Below, piece after piece: positions 29,569 through 38,847 of a DNA stretch of 64,000 bases (positions are counted from its first letter, which is position 1; each line of letters opens with the position of its first letter). The notes under the pieces were generated by a model. That model was given only the letters and a program-made list of their open reading frames with translations. It was not told where the DNA came from and did no database searches. Source of the stretch: Microbacterium sp. BR1 (GTDB taxonomy: Bacteria > Actinomycetota > Actinomycetes > Actinomycetales > Microbacteriaceae); assembly GCF_002812725.1 (NCBI RefSeq), contig NZ_NMUN01000004.1, forward strand, positions 496,001 through 560,000, written 5' to 3'. A program made the position numbers and the translations under genes.

Positions 29569-31104
29569 TCAGGCGATGCGCCGCCGGGGACGCACGACGA
29601 TCCCCGCGGCAAGCAGAGCGAGCAGGCTGCCACCCGCGATGACGATCGGAACGGCCTCGCCGAGCACGACGGCCGGGGTGAGTCCTGTGCGGAGCGGCAC
29701 CTCCGTGAGCATGTGCCCCGCCACGTCCACCGGCAGGCCGTCGATCTGGCTCCCGTCAGGTGCGATCACCTGACTCGTGCCGACTGTCGAGAGGTTGACC
29801 ACCGCACGGCCCGTCTCGATCGCGCGCATGCGGGCGAACGCGAGCTGCTGAAGGTTCTCATCGGTTCCGCGGAAATCGGCGTTGTTCGTCTGGAACATGT
29901 ATACCTGCGCGCCATCGCGCGCTCCCGTCCAGATCACCTCGTCGTAGATCACGTCGAAGCAGATGGCCAGACCCACCCCGACGCCGTCGACGTCGAACAT
30001 CGGCGTCGCTGTGCCGGGCGTGTACTCGCGCTGGATCAGATCGATCAGGTCGGGCGCGAACAGGCGGTAGAACCAGCGATCCGGCACATACTCACCGAAC
30101 GGTACGGGATGCCTCTTGTCATAGGTCGCGACAGCGCCCTCCCCCGCCTCCCAGAGCATCGAGGAGTTGAAGAAGAGTCCGTCCCGCTCGGATGCCGCGT
30201 TCATGATCAGGGGCGCGCCGGCACGTTCGGCGACGGCATCGAGCACGCGCGCGGTGTCCGCGTTGTTCCGGGGGTCTGAGTCGACGCCGCCTTCGGGCCA
30301 CAGCAGCACGTCCAGCTGCTCCCCGTAGAGCGGCCGGGTCGCGGCGAGCTGAGCGTTGAGCACGGCACCGGCCGGGGCACGGTCGAAATACCCCGAGGGA
30401 CCGTTGCCCTGCACGGAGCCGACACGCATGGTCCCGGCATCCGACGTCGGGAATTGGGGAGCGATCGCGAGGACCACAAGGATCGATGCAGCAGGCAGGG
30501 CCGTGCGCAGGTCGGTGAATCGTGCGGCACGCACGTACTCGATGACGGCCGCGCAGAATGCCACGACGAAGAAGCTGAGGCCGGTGACCCCCACCCACGA
30601 CGCCAGCTCGGCGAAGGGCCCGTTCGTCTGGGTGATCCCCACACGCCCCCAAGGGTAACCGCCGTAGGGCCACGAGCCGACGACCAGCTCGCGTACGCAC
30701 CACAGGCCCGCCACGATGAGCGGCAGAACGATGAGCCGCGCCCAGAGCGAGGGCACGGCCCGCGGCACCCAGCGGTACGCGAAAGCGATCGTCACCGTGA
30801 GCGCGGCCGTGATCACGGCCTCGAAGAGCGACAGAGCGAGCCAGGGAACCGGCCCGAGGTAGCGCGCGGTGAAGACCTGGTTGGTGAGGAAGAACGGCGC
30901 CGCGAAAGCGAACCCGACCAGGACCGAACTCCAGGCGCGACGCCCGATGATCGACACGAGTGCGAGAACGACCGCGACGAAGGCGAGGGGCCACCAGGCG
31001 ACATCCGGGAAGGCCAGATCGAGACAGAACCCGGCGGCGATCGAGGCGGGCACGGCGGCCCAGAGGGGCAGCACAGGGCGCACCTCGACGCGTTTCAGGG
31101 GCAT
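29569..31104 (-). CDS. lnt: Apolipoprotein N-acyltransferase
   Basis: 511 residues. About six N-terminal membrane spans are followed by an extracytoplasmic nitrilase-like domain (~210-480) with DVLLWPEGGVDSD (catalytic Glu), the Lys in YDKRHPVPFGEYVPDRWF and the Cys in GLAICFDVIYDEV, then a last span. It adds the third acyl chain to lipoproteins, completing the path begun by Lgt at 681-1682. The ATG at 31104 is six bases after a -10-like TAGGGT on the minus strand, so leaderless. Confidence 0.93.
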   Translation of the reverse strand: MPLKRVEVRPVLPLWAAVPASIAAGFCLDLAFPDVAWWPLAFVAVVLALVSIIGRRAWSSVLVGFAFAAPFFLTNQVFTARYLGPVPWLALSLFEAVITAALTVTIAFAYRWVPRAVPSLWARLIVLPLIVAGLWCVRELVVGSWPYGGYPWGRVGITQTNGPFAELASWVGVTGLSFFVVAFCAAVIEYVRAARFTDLRTALPAASILVVLAIAPQFPTSDAGTMRVGSVQGNGPSGYFDRAPAGAVLNAQLAATRPLYGEQLDVLLWPEGGVDSDPRNNADTARVLDAVAERAGAPLIMNAASERDGLFFNSSMLWEAGEGAVATYDKRHPVPFGEYVPDRWFYRLFAPDLIDLIQREYTPGTATPMFDVDGVGVGLAICFDVIYDEVIWTGARDGAQVYMFQTNNADFRGTDENLQQLAFARMRAIETGRAVVNLSTVGTSQVIAPDGSQIDGLPVDVAGHMLTEVPLRTGLTPAVVLGEAVPIVIAGGSLLALLAAGIVVRPRRRIA

Positions 31105-31116
31105 CCGACAACCCTA
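31105..31116 (-). promoter_or_regulatory. Leaderless -10 box of lnt (TAGGGT)
   Basis: Complement of 31111-31116 reads TAGGGT, six bases before the lnt ATG. This separates lnt from the helY-tat unit transcribed in the same direction just upstream. Confidence 0.45.
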
Positions 31117-31127
31117 CGCGGACGCGA

Positions 31128-33644
31128 TCAGACCGCGCTGTACGCGACGATGCCGCGACGGACCCCGTCGAGCGCGGCACGGGCGGTGCGTCCGAGGTCC
31201 CCTTCGGCGACGAGTGACAGCTGATCGAGCAGATCGATCGTCTGCTTGCACCACCGCACGAAGTCTCCCGCGGCCATGTCGGCGTCTTCGAGCACACGGT
31301 CGAGCGGCATCCCCCGCGCCCAGGCCCGCATCGCTCGCGCGAGACCCGTCGCGAGCGGTTCCGAACCCGGCAGCCGGTGTTCCCGCTCGAGGTCGTCCAG
31401 ATCCGACCAGAGCTCCTCGGTCGCGCTCAGAGCGACGCGGAACTCACCGCCCGGCAACCCGTGCTCGCCCGGCCCCGCGGAGTCGCGGCGCGGTTCGTAC
31501 ACCAGGCAGCTCGCCAGAGCGGCCAGCGCCGGCGCATCCAACCGATCCCACAACCCGCGCCGCAACGACTCGGCGACCAGCAGGTCGCGCTCACCGTAGA
31601 TGCGGCGCATCGTGCGCCCGGCATCCGTCAGTGCCGTGCCGCCGTCCTCACCGACACGCAGGTAGTCGAGCGCGGCGAGCACGTCCGTGACTCGGTCGAA
31701 CTGGCGCGCGACCGTGCCGGTACGGGTGTCGATCTCACGCCGGGTCTTGTCGACCTGACGCTTGAGCTTCCAGTACCGCTCGGCCCACCGCGCGTGCGCC
31801 TCGCGATCGGGACAGGTGTGGGACGGATGCCGCTGCATCCGCGTGCGCAGGTCACGGATCTGCGCCTGTCGGCGTTCGCGCGCGGCCTTGGACCCGAGGA
31901 ACTCGCCACGGTTCTGCTTCTCGAGATCGCTCAGCTCGCGCCGGATCCGCGAATACTCGGAGAAGTCGCCGCGATCACACGTCATCGCCTTCTCGTAGCC
32001 GGCGAGCGATTCTTCCTGCTCACGCACCTGGCGAGCGAGGCCCACGACGGCACGGTCGGCCTGGAACTGGGCGAACGAGGATTCGAGCAACTCCCGAGCG
32101 CGTGCCCGGCCGTACCGATCGATCAGGTTCACGGCCATGTTGTAGGTGGGGCGGAAGCTCGAGTGCAGCGGGTACGTGCGCCGCGATGCCAGAGCGGCTA
32201 CGGCCTGCGGATCGAGCCCCTCGGTCCACTGGATGACCGCGTGGCCTTCCACATCGATTCCGCGCCGGCCCGCGCGCCCCGTCAGCTGCGTGTACTCCCC
32301 CGACGTGATCGCCACGCGCGCCTCGCCGTTGAATTTCTCCAGCTTCTCGAGCACGACGGTTCGCGCCGGCATGTTGATGCCGAGCGCGAGGGTCTCGGTC
32401 GCGAAGACCGCGCGCACGAGCTTGCGCTGGAAGAGCTCTTCGACGACCTCCTTGAAGGCGGGCAGGATGCCGGCATGGTGGGCCGCGACGCCGCGCTCGA
32501 GGTTCTCGCGCCACTCCCAGAAGCCGAGCACGGCGAGGTCCTCGTCGGGGAGCGAACGCGTGCGGTCTTCGACCACGGCACGGATCTCGGCGCGCTCTTC
32601 GGGTGTCGTGAGCCGCAGATTCGCACGCCGCACCTGTGCAACGGCCTGCTCGCATCCGGCACGGCTGAAGATGAAGAAGATCGCGGGCAACAGGTTGTTC
32701 CGGCGGAGCAGTTCGACGACGTCGGGACGGTCCATCCGTTCGATGCGCTGCACGTTGCTCGGGCGGACCGGGCGCTGACCGCCGGACCGTTGGCCAGCCT
32801 TGTGCGGGCGGCCACGCGTCGGTTCGTAGCAACCGGCCTGGCGACCGCTGTTCATGCTCTGAGCGCGGCGATTGTTCTCGAAGTTCGGTCCCTTGACCGA
32901 CCTGATGCGCATGAGTTCCTGGTTGACCTGCGCGGTCGCGATACCGGCCCGGTCGTCGAAGAGGGGGAGGAGATCGCTGCGCACTAGCACGTGCTGCTCG
33001 AGCGGCACGGGCCGCGTCTCGGAGACGATGACCTCGGTGTCGCCGCGCACGGTGTCGAGCCAGTCGCCGAACTCTTCGGCGTTCGAGACGGTGGCGGACA
33101 GCGACACGAGTCTCACCGAGCGGTGCAGGTGGATGATGACCTCCTCCCACACGGCGCCTCGAAAACGGTCGGCGAGGTAGTGGACCTCATCCATCACCAC
33201 GAACGAGAGATCGCGCAGCGCGGGCGAGTCCGCGTAGAGCATGTTGCGCAGCACTTCGGTCGTCATGACGACGACGCGGGCGTTGCCGTTGATGTTGGTG
33301 TCACCCGTGAGCAACCCGACCTGGTCGGCACCGTAGACCTGCTGGAGCTCGCGGAACTTCTGATTCGACAGCGCCTTCATCGGCGTCGTGTAGAAGGCTT
33401 TGCCGCGCACCGACAGCATCGCCAGATGGATGGCGAACTCGCCGACGATCGTCTTGCCCGCGCCGGTGGGCGCCGCAACCAGAACGCTCCGGCCCTCCTC
33501 GAGCGCCTGGCATCCGGCAATCTGGAAGGGATCGAGGTCGAACGGCTGCGCCTCGGCGAAGGCGGACGTCACCGGGTGGCGTTGTGCTTCGCGTGCGGCA
33601 GCGAATCGCTCGGCGGGACGGGGAACCTCGGCCGAGGGACTCAC
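31128..33644 (-). CDS. helY: Ski2-like DEAD/DEAH RNA helicase HelY
   Basis: 838 residues of the actinobacterial HelY/Ski2-Mtr4 group, expected to unwind structured RNA in decay or processing. Walker A APTGAGKT at 58-65, DEVH at 152-155, SLSATVSN (motif III), and QLTGRAGRRGID (motif VI) are visible. A basic insertion near 275-310 and a C-terminal helical DSHCT-type domain complete it. It overlaps tatC by 4 bp. The order pafB-pafC-tatA-tatC-helY is conserved in actinobacteria. Confidence 0.93.
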   Translation of the reverse strand: MSPSAEVPRPAERFAAAREAQRHPVTSAFAEAQPFDLDPFQIAGCQALEEGRSVLVAAPTGAGKTIVGEFAIHLAMLSVRGKAFYTTPMKALSNQKFRELQQVYGADQVGLLTGDTNINGNARVVVMTTEVLRNMLYADSPALRDLSFVVMDEVHYLADRFRGAVWEEVIIHLHRSVRLVSLSATVSNAEEFGDWLDTVRGDTEVIVSETRPVPLEQHVLVRSDLLPLFDDRAGIATAQVNQELMRIRSVKGPNFENNRRAQSMNSGRQAGCYEPTRGRPHKAGQRSGGQRPVRPSNVQRIERMDRPDVVELLRRNNLLPAIFFIFSRAGCEQAVAQVRRANLRLTTPEERAEIRAVVEDRTRSLPDEDLAVLGFWEWRENLERGVAAHHAGILPAFKEVVEELFQRKLVRAVFATETLALGINMPARTVVLEKLEKFNGEARVAITSGEYTQLTGRAGRRGIDVEGHAVIQWTEGLDPQAVAALASRRTYPLHSSFRPTYNMAVNLIDRYGRARARELLESSFAQFQADRAVVGLARQVREQEESLAGYEKAMTCDRGDFSEYSRIRRELSDLEKQNRGEFLGSKAARERRQAQIRDLRTRMQRHPSHTCPDREAHARWAERYWKLKRQVDKTRREIDTRTGTVARQFDRVTDVLAALDYLRVGEDGGTALTDAGRTMRRIYGERDLLVAESLRRGLWDRLDAPALAALASCLVYEPRRDSAGPGEHGLPGGEFRVALSATEELWSDLDDLEREHRLPGSEPLATGLARAMRAWARGMPLDRVLEDADMAAGDFVRWCKQTIDLLDQLSLVAEGDLGRTARAALDGVRRGIVAYSAV

Positions 33645-34477
33645 CCGTCGATCCCGGGAGTGGGGAGCAGGGGTGGCTCACGCCGCCGACGACGACGGTC
33701 GAAGAGCACCGAGAACGCCGCCGCGGCCAGATACAGCACGATCATGATGCCCATCAGCAGCAGCATCGAGGTCACGTCCGCCGCCGGGGTCGCGAGCGCC
33801 GCGAAGACGGCCGCGATGAGCACCGCGACACGCCATCCCTTCAGGATTGCCATGCCGCTCATGACCCCCGCGACGTTCAGCGCGACGAGGAAGACGGGCA
33901 GCACGAATGCGACTCCCAGGACGATGAAGAACTTGAACACGAAGTCGTAGTAGGTGTCGTAGGTGAACAGCAGCGCTGCACCGTTCGGGACGAAGGAGGT
34001 CATCAGGTCGATCACGTGCGGGATGATCAGGAACCCGACGGCGCAGCCGGCGAAGAACAAAGGCACGGCCGCCGCGGCGAACGACCAGGTGTAGCGGATC
34101 TCTTTGCGTGTGAGCCCCGGCATGATGAATGCCCAGATCTGCCAGAGCCAAACCGGTGCGGAGATGAGGAGACCGAGAGCGAAGGCGATGCGGATCCGCA
34201 GATCGAATCCACTCGTGACCGTCGTGAAATTCAGTGCCGTGAGCGACTGGCCGTCCATCGTCTGACCGCGGCGCTCCGCTGCGGCCAGGATCGGCTCATT
34301 CAACAGCGAGATGACGCCGTCCGTGATGAAGAACGCGATGACCATCGCGACGACGACGCCAAGCGCGGCGATCATCAGACGCCGACGTAGCTCGACGAGA
34401 TGCCCGGCGAGGGACATCCGCTTCTCGCGGCGTGGTTCGTCCTCCGAGACGGTCACGCCCGCGTCGGTCGTGGCCAC
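33641..34477 (-). CDS. tatC: Sec-independent translocase subunit TatC
   Basis: 278 residues with six membrane spans. The N-terminal cytosolic part MSLAGHLVELRRRLM carries the conserved LVELRRR that helps bind twin-arginine signals, and FALGLLISAPVWLWQIWAFIMPGLTRKE is the family signature around the third span. TatC recognises folded Tat substrates and recruits TatA. It is co-transcribed between tatA (6 bp upstream) and helY (4-bp overlap). No tatB-like gene is adjacent, so TatA may serve both roles or tatB lies elsewhere. Confidence 0.95.
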   Translation of the reverse strand: MATTDAGVTVSEDEPRREKRMSLAGHLVELRRRLMIAALGVVVAMVIAFFITDGVISLLNEPILAAAERRGQTMDGQSLTALNFTTVTSGFDLRIRIAFALGLLISAPVWLWQIWAFIMPGLTRKEIRYTWSFAAAAVPLFFAGCAVGFLIIPHVIDLMTSFVPNGAALLFTYDTYYDFVFKFFIVLGVAFVLPVFLVALNVAGVMSGMAILKGWRVAVLIAAVFAALATPAADVTSMLLLMGIMIVLYLAAAAFSVLFDRRRRRREPPLLPTPGIDG

Positions 34478-34483
34478 GCGTTG

Positions 34484-34750
34484 CTACGGCTTGGGTTCGG
34501 GGCTTCCGCCCGATGCGGGCGGCGGCGGGGTGAGGCCCGTGGCCGCCGGCGGATAAGGAGCCGCGCTCTGATCCGCCTTGGCGGAATCCGAGGCCGCATC
34601 TTCTTCCTTCATGGCCTTCATCTCACCGCGGAACACGCGGGCCGACTGGCCCATGCTGCGCGCCAGAGCGGGGAGTTTGGCGGCGCCGAAGAGAAGCAGG
34701 ATCACTGCAAGAAGGATGAGGAAGTGCCACCCCTGAAGGTTGCCTAGCAT
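34484..34750 (-). CDS. tatA: Sec-independent translocase subunit TatA
   Basis: 88 residues: a single N-terminal span (LQGWHFLILLAVILLLFGAAKLPALARSMG in pieces, with the hinge FGAAKLPALA), an amphipathic helix and a Pro/Ala-rich acidic tail. TatA oligomers form the translocation path. On the minus strand a TAGACT box about 45 bases upstream and GGAGAGAG next to the start suggest a normal leadered transcript, so the tat genes may have a promoter of their own behind pafC. Confidence 0.93.
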   Translation of the reverse strand: MLGNLQGWHFLILLAVILLLFGAAKLPALARSMGQSARVFRGEMKAMKEEDAASDSAKADQSAAPYPPAATGLTPPPPASGGSPEPKP

Positions 34751-34834
34751 GTGCTCTCTCCGTCGTATCGCCAGAACGTGCGCAGATTTCAGTCTACCCC
34801 CGGCACGCTGGGGCAGCCCTGAAGGCGCGGCGTC

Positions 34835-35782
34835 CTACGTGTATTGCGCGAGACCCGCGCGTGCCCACTCCACCGCGGCGATGCGCGCCTCGTCCGGGGC
34901 GACGATCTCGACTTCGCCCCCGCGACGGGCAGCCAGGCGCTTGAGCTGCGTCGGGTCCGCGACGCGGAGCACCGCACGCGATCGGGCTCCCTCGGACGTC
35001 ACGACCGCATGATCCAGGAACTGCCCGAGCAGGGGCGCCACGTGCGACGTGAAGCGGATGGTCGCCTCGAGCGGTCCGTCCGCGCCGCTGAAGATGCTGG
35101 CCTCGGGATCATCGTGGACACCGGCCGGGACATCGGTGACCACGACATCGCTGATCCGATCGAGATGGAACGTCCGCATGTCGCGGCGCATGTGGCACCA
35201 GCCGCGCAGGTACCACTGGTCGTCCTTGACCAAGATCTTGACGGGGTCGACGGTGCGCGTGGTGGGCGAGGCATCCGGCTTCTGATGCGTGAACGACACG
35301 GCCATGCCGCGGTCGAGCGCGTCCATCACCGCGGAACGCACCTCGTCACCCGGGTTCGCGGTGACGGTCAACTCGGCCGGTGCGGCGCTCGCACCGCGCG
35401 ACAGCTTCGCGATGAGCCCCGGCACGACACCCTGAGCGGCGACGCCGGGAGCGGCGCCCGCGAGCTGCAGCCCGGCGAGCAACGCCGCGGCCTCGCGAGC
35501 CGTCAGCCGCGGGGCGCGCTCGAAGGCGACGGTGTTGAGCAGTTGCAGCTCGTCGTGCTCGTCGAGCAGGTCCCAGTCGATGTCGAAGAGGTCGTTGTGC
35601 ATGCCGTCGGGCAGGCCGATGACGACGAGCCCCTCGGCCAACCGTCGCAGCACGTCGGGTGCCACGTCGAGCTCGCGTGCGGCCTCGGCGACCGAAACGG
35701 GCCCGCGTTCGACCAGGTACGGCACGAGGTTCATGACGATCGCGACACGGTCGATCGCGAGCAGCGGCTTCTCAGGCGTCAT
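34835..35782 (-). CDS. pafC: WYL-domain transcriptional regulator PafC
   Basis: 315 residues: N-terminal winged helix, a central WYL domain (TVDPVKILVKDDQWYLRGWCHMRRDMRTFHLDRI in segments, including the WYL-like WYLRGW) and a C-terminal WCX domain. In mycobacteria PafB and PafC form a heterodimer that activates the LexA-independent DNA damage response, with ssDNA sensed through WYL. It overlaps pafB by 4 bp (ATGA). No proteasome gene is near despite the historical name. Confidence 0.88.
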   Translation of the reverse strand: MTPEKPLLAIDRVAIVMNLVPYLVERGPVSVAEAARELDVAPDVLRRLAEGLVVIGLPDGMHNDLFDIDWDLLDEHDELQLLNTVAFERAPRLTAREAAALLAGLQLAGAAPGVAAQGVVPGLIAKLSRGASAAPAELTVTANPGDEVRSAVMDALDRGMAVSFTHQKPDASPTTRTVDPVKILVKDDQWYLRGWCHMRRDMRTFHLDRISDVVVTDVPAGVHDDPEASIFSGADGPLEATIRFTSHVAPLLGQFLDHAVVTSEGARSRAVLRVADPTQLKRLAARRGGEVEIVAPDEARIAAVEWARAGLAQYT

Positions 35783-36762
35783 GCGCTCACCCCATGCGCC
35801 TCGAGCGTTCGCCGCAGCCGAGCGATGACCTCGGCCCGCAGGGCGGGCGGACCCTCGACCAGGACCTCGGGACCATACGAGGCGAGTTCGTCGGCCAGAA
35901 CGTGGATATCGACGAACCGCACGCGCAGCACTCCCCCGTCACGTGTTCCCCGCCGCCGCAACCGCACGGCGGCCTCGGTCGCATCCTGAACGCGGAGCTC
36001 AGCGACGTTCTGCGCGGAGACGTCCTCGAGACCGAGACGGGCTCGCTCCCCCGCGCCCACACGCACCGCCGGGTCGAAAACGTCCTTCGTCACGATCACG
36101 TCTCCGACGATCCGCGACAGCAGAAAGGTCCGTGTCTGGCCCAGGTCGCGATCGATTCCGTGCACGTGCCAGCGACCCTCGAACTCGATCAGTGCGTGCG
36201 GTTCGACCGTGCGCAGGCGGGGCACGTCGTCTCCCGGCTTGACGTACGTGAAGCGCACGACCCGCGCCTGATCGTTCGCCTGGCGCAGCGGCGCAAAGGC
36301 GGGATCCCGGGCGGAAACGCGCGGGGCGAACCCGATGATCGGTTCGTCGACCTCGATCCCCAGAGCCCGGATCTTGCGCAGTGCGGCGCTCGCATCCGCC
36401 GACATCGAGCTCTCGCCCCATACCGCGGCCGCGACGTTCAGGACGGCGACCTCGGCGGGCGTGAAAGTGATGTCCTCCGGAAGCAGGTATTCGGCCTTCG
36501 GGATCAGATAGCGCGCCTCCCGCAGATCATCGGGATCCGCGTAATCGCCGACGGTGTGGATTGGTACGCCCAGGTCTCGGAGAGCGTCCTTGTCGCGCTC
36601 GAACATCTTCTCGAGGGCGTCCGAGCTGCGACCCTCGGCGCGTGCCTCGCGGTAGCCCGAGACGGACGACAGGATCTGCTCCTTCGTCAAACCGTACCGA
36701 TGCGCCATGAGCGCGACGGTCAGGCTGAGCAGTCGCTCCTCGGGCGCAATCTTCTCCGGCAC
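35779..36762 (-). CDS. pafB: WYL-domain transcriptional regulator PafB
   Basis: 327 residues, same architecture as PafC: helix-turn-helix (ERLLSLTVALMAHRYGLTKEQIL), WYL domain (VVRFTYVKPGDDVPRLRTVEPHAL, WHVHGIDRDLGQTRTFLLSRI) and WCX tail. It is the first gene of the pafB-pafC pair; the partner is required for function in mycobacteria. GTG 36762 is preceded by a -10-like TAGGAT (complement of 36769-36774) at six bases, so leaderless. The FKBP gene upstream ends 46 bp away. Confidence 0.88.
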   Translation of the reverse strand: MPEKIAPEERLLSLTVALMAHRYGLTKEQILSSVSGYREARAEGRSSDALEKMFERDKDALRDLGVPIHTVGDYADPDDLREARYLIPKAEYLLPEDITFTPAEVAVLNVAAAVWGESSMSADASAALRKIRALGIEVDEPIIGFAPRVSARDPAFAPLRQANDQARVVRFTYVKPGDDVPRLRTVEPHALIEFEGRWHVHGIDRDLGQTRTFLLSRIVGDVIVTKDVFDPAVRVGAGERARLGLEDVSAQNVAELRVQDATEAAVRLRRRGTRDGGVLRVRFVDIHVLADELASYGPEVLVEGPPALRAEVIARLRRTLEAHGVSA

Positions 36763-36774
36763 GGACCCATCCTA
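36763..36774 (-). promoter_or_regulatory. Leaderless -10 box of pafB (TAGGAT)
   Basis: Complement of 36769-36774 reads TAGGAT, six bases before the GTG of pafB; no Shine-Dalgarno is seen. Confidence 0.45.
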
Positions 36775-36808
36775 GGCGCGGACACGGATCCCCAGACGGG
36801 GCGCGAAA

Positions 36809-37774
36809 TCACTCCGGCAGTTCGTCGAGCCCGAGAATGTCGACCACGAATACGAGCGTGGAGTTCGCGGGGATCGCGCCGTTCGCCGTGTCGCCATAGC
36901 CGAGTTCGGGCGGAACGACGATGAGGATCTGTGACCCGACCGTCTGGCCGCGCAGGCCATCGCCGAAGCCCGTGACCACGTTGTCGAGCGAGAACGACAC
37001 GGGAGCCTTGCCCCACGACGAGTCGAACTCGGACTTGTCGTCCCACAGCACGCCCGTATACGCAACACGGACCGGAACGTCGCCGGTGACCTCGGCGCCG
37101 CCGCCCTTCTTGAGCGCCGCGACCTTGAGTTCGGTGGGGGGCGCACTGTCGGGGACGATGATGCCGGGTCGACCGTCGGGCGCCCGCACGACACTCGGCA
37201 GGCCGTTGTCCGTCACGAACTGGTCGGCGCCGTCGGCCTTCGCGAGGTAGACCTTCTGCAGATCGACCGAGAGGATCGCCGTCGCGTCCTTCGTGAGGCC
37301 CAGGCCATCGGCGGCCTCGGCGGGGAGGGAGCCGCTCGGCAGCAGCGTCAGCACGCGACTGCCTTCGCGCGCGCACTCGAGAGACTCCTCGAGCCCCGGG
37401 AAGGTCTTCGTCCACTCGGACAGCAGTCGTGCCTGCTTGACGTCGCCGTCGAACAGGGTCCCGCCCAGGCGCTCCCCCGTCGTTCCGTCGAACAGCACGA
37501 TGTCGGCGAGCACGAGTTGGTCGGACGCCGTGAGGGCGAGGCCCTCGCCCTCGATGGCGTCGGTCCAGACCGTCTCGTCGGCGTGCACGGGCGTGTACGC
37601 ATCGAGTTCGGGCTCGGAACCGAACGCCCCCGTCACGCTGGCGGGCAGTTCGGTCTCGGGTGAGACCGGCCGCACGCAGGAGGCATCCGCGGATCCCGAC
37701 GAGGAGCATCCGACGAGTCCGACGCCGACGAGGCCGACCGCGATCGCGGCAACGAGGAATTTACGCACGGGCAT
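36809..37774 (-). CDS. FKBP-type peptidyl-prolyl isomerase lipoprotein
   Basis: 321 residues. A signal peptide ends in the lipobox VGLVGC with lipidated Cys23. The C-terminal domain (~225-320) is a good FKBP: VRVAYTGVLWDDKSEFDSSW, GLRGQTVGSQILIVVPPELGYG and a final STLVFVVDILG. The middle (~65-190) looks like a second, degenerate FKBP domain (LVLADIVLFDGTTGERL, LEESLECAREGSRVLTLLP). It should assist folding of exported proteins on the outer face of the membrane. Its start overlaps the trmI stop by one base. FKBP next to pafB is the usual actinobacterial order. Confidence 0.9.
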   Translation of the reverse strand: MPVRKFLVAAIAVGLVGVGLVGCSSSGSADASCVRPVSPETELPASVTGAFGSEPELDAYTPVHADETVWTDAIEGEGLALTASDQLVLADIVLFDGTTGERLGGTLFDGDVKQARLLSEWTKTFPGLEESLECAREGSRVLTLLPSGSLPAEAADGLGLTKDATAILSVDLQKVYLAKADGADQFVTDNGLPSVVRAPDGRPGIIVPDSAPPTELKVAALKKGGGAEVTGDVPVRVAYTGVLWDDKSEFDSSWGKAPVSFSLDNVVTGFGDGLRGQTVGSQILIVVPPELGYGDTANGAIPANSTLVFVVDILGLDELPE

Positions 37775-38847
37775 CAGTCTATGGTCGGCGCTTCGGCACG
37801 ATTGTCGGGGGCACCGTCGGCAGCGGCATCCGGAAGGTCGTCTTCTCCGCCGTCGCCGATACGTCGGGCGTCGGCGGCGCGCTGGGCCTCGCGCACGCGC
37901 TTGCGCAGGTTCTTGTCGGTGATCTCACGATCGCCGACGGCCCCCGGCGTCCACAGTTCGACGTCTTCATCGCCGTAGCTCGACTTCGACGCGCGACGCT
38001 TCTGCTCGGGAGCGACCGCGCCCGGCGCGAGTCGGCGAGCCGAGATCAGGAAGCCCGTGTGCGCGACCATCCGGTGGTCGGGCCGCACCGCAAGGCCCTC
38101 GACGTGCCATCCGCGCACCATGGTCTCGGATGACTCGGGTTCCGTGAACAGCCCCGTTCCGCGCACGAACTCGGCCACGCGCGAGAGCTGTGTCGCCGTC
38201 GCGACGTAACAGATCACCACACCGCCGGGTCGAAGAGCCTCCGCGACGACATCGATGCACTCCCACGGCGCGAGCATGTCGAGCACCACGCGGTCGACGG
38301 TCGCGGACTCGGCCGCGGCCGGCAGCTCATCCGCCAGGTCGCCGACGACGACCTGCCAGGTCGGAGGCTCCTCACCGAGGAAGGTCTGGACATTCGCCCG
38401 GGCGACCTCGGCGAAGTCGGCGCGGCGCTCGAACGACGTCAGCCGACCGGCCGGGCCGATCGCACGCAACAGCCAGAGCGACAGGGCGCCCGATCCGACG
38501 CCCGCCTCGACGACCGTCGCACCGGGAAACACATCCGCCTGGGCGAGGATCTGCGCGGCATCCTTGGGGTACACGATCGCCGCGCCGCGCGGCATCGACA
38601 TGACGAAATCGCGCAGCAGTGGACGGAGCGCCAGGTACTCGTGACCGGCGCTGTTCTCCACGACCGAGCCATCCGGCAAACCGATGAGCGCTTCGTGGCG
38701 GAGCACCCCATGGTGCGTGTGCAACTCGCCGCCGACCCGCAGGGTGATGGTGTGCAGGCGACCCTTGGGGCCCGTCAGCTGCACGCGGTCGCCCGCGCCG
38801 AAAGGTCCGGATGTCCGCGGACCCTCGTATTCTTCCGTGCCGCTCAT
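37774..38847 (-). CDS. trmI: tRNA (adenine-N1)-methyltransferase TrmI
   Basis: 357 residues, class I methyltransferase that makes m1A58 in the T-loop of tRNAs. An N-terminal beta domain with YPKDAAQILAQADVFPGATV precedes the SAM site EAGVGSGALS at 114-123; DRVVLDMLAPWECIDV holds the catalytic Asp. The C-terminal ~60 residues are an acidic, disordered tail. The ATG at 38847 overlaps the HAD gene stop by 4 bp. In many actinobacteria trmI is followed by mpa, dop and pup; here it is followed directly by the FKBP gene. Confidence 0.92.
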   Translation of the reverse strand: MSGTEEYEGPRTSGPFGAGDRVQLTGPKGRLHTITLRVGGELHTHHGVLRHEALIGLPDGSVVENSAGHEYLALRPLLRDFVMSMPRGAAIVYPKDAAQILAQADVFPGATVVEAGVGSGALSLWLLRAIGPAGRLTSFERRADFAEVARANVQTFLGEEPPTWQVVVGDLADELPAAAESATVDRVVLDMLAPWECIDVVAEALRPGGVVICYVATATQLSRVAEFVRGTGLFTEPESSETMVRGWHVEGLAVRPDHRMVAHTGFLISARRLAPGAVAPEQKRRASKSSYGDEDVELWTPGAVGDREITDKNLRKRVREAQRAADARRIGDGGEDDLPDAAADGAPDNRAEAPTID

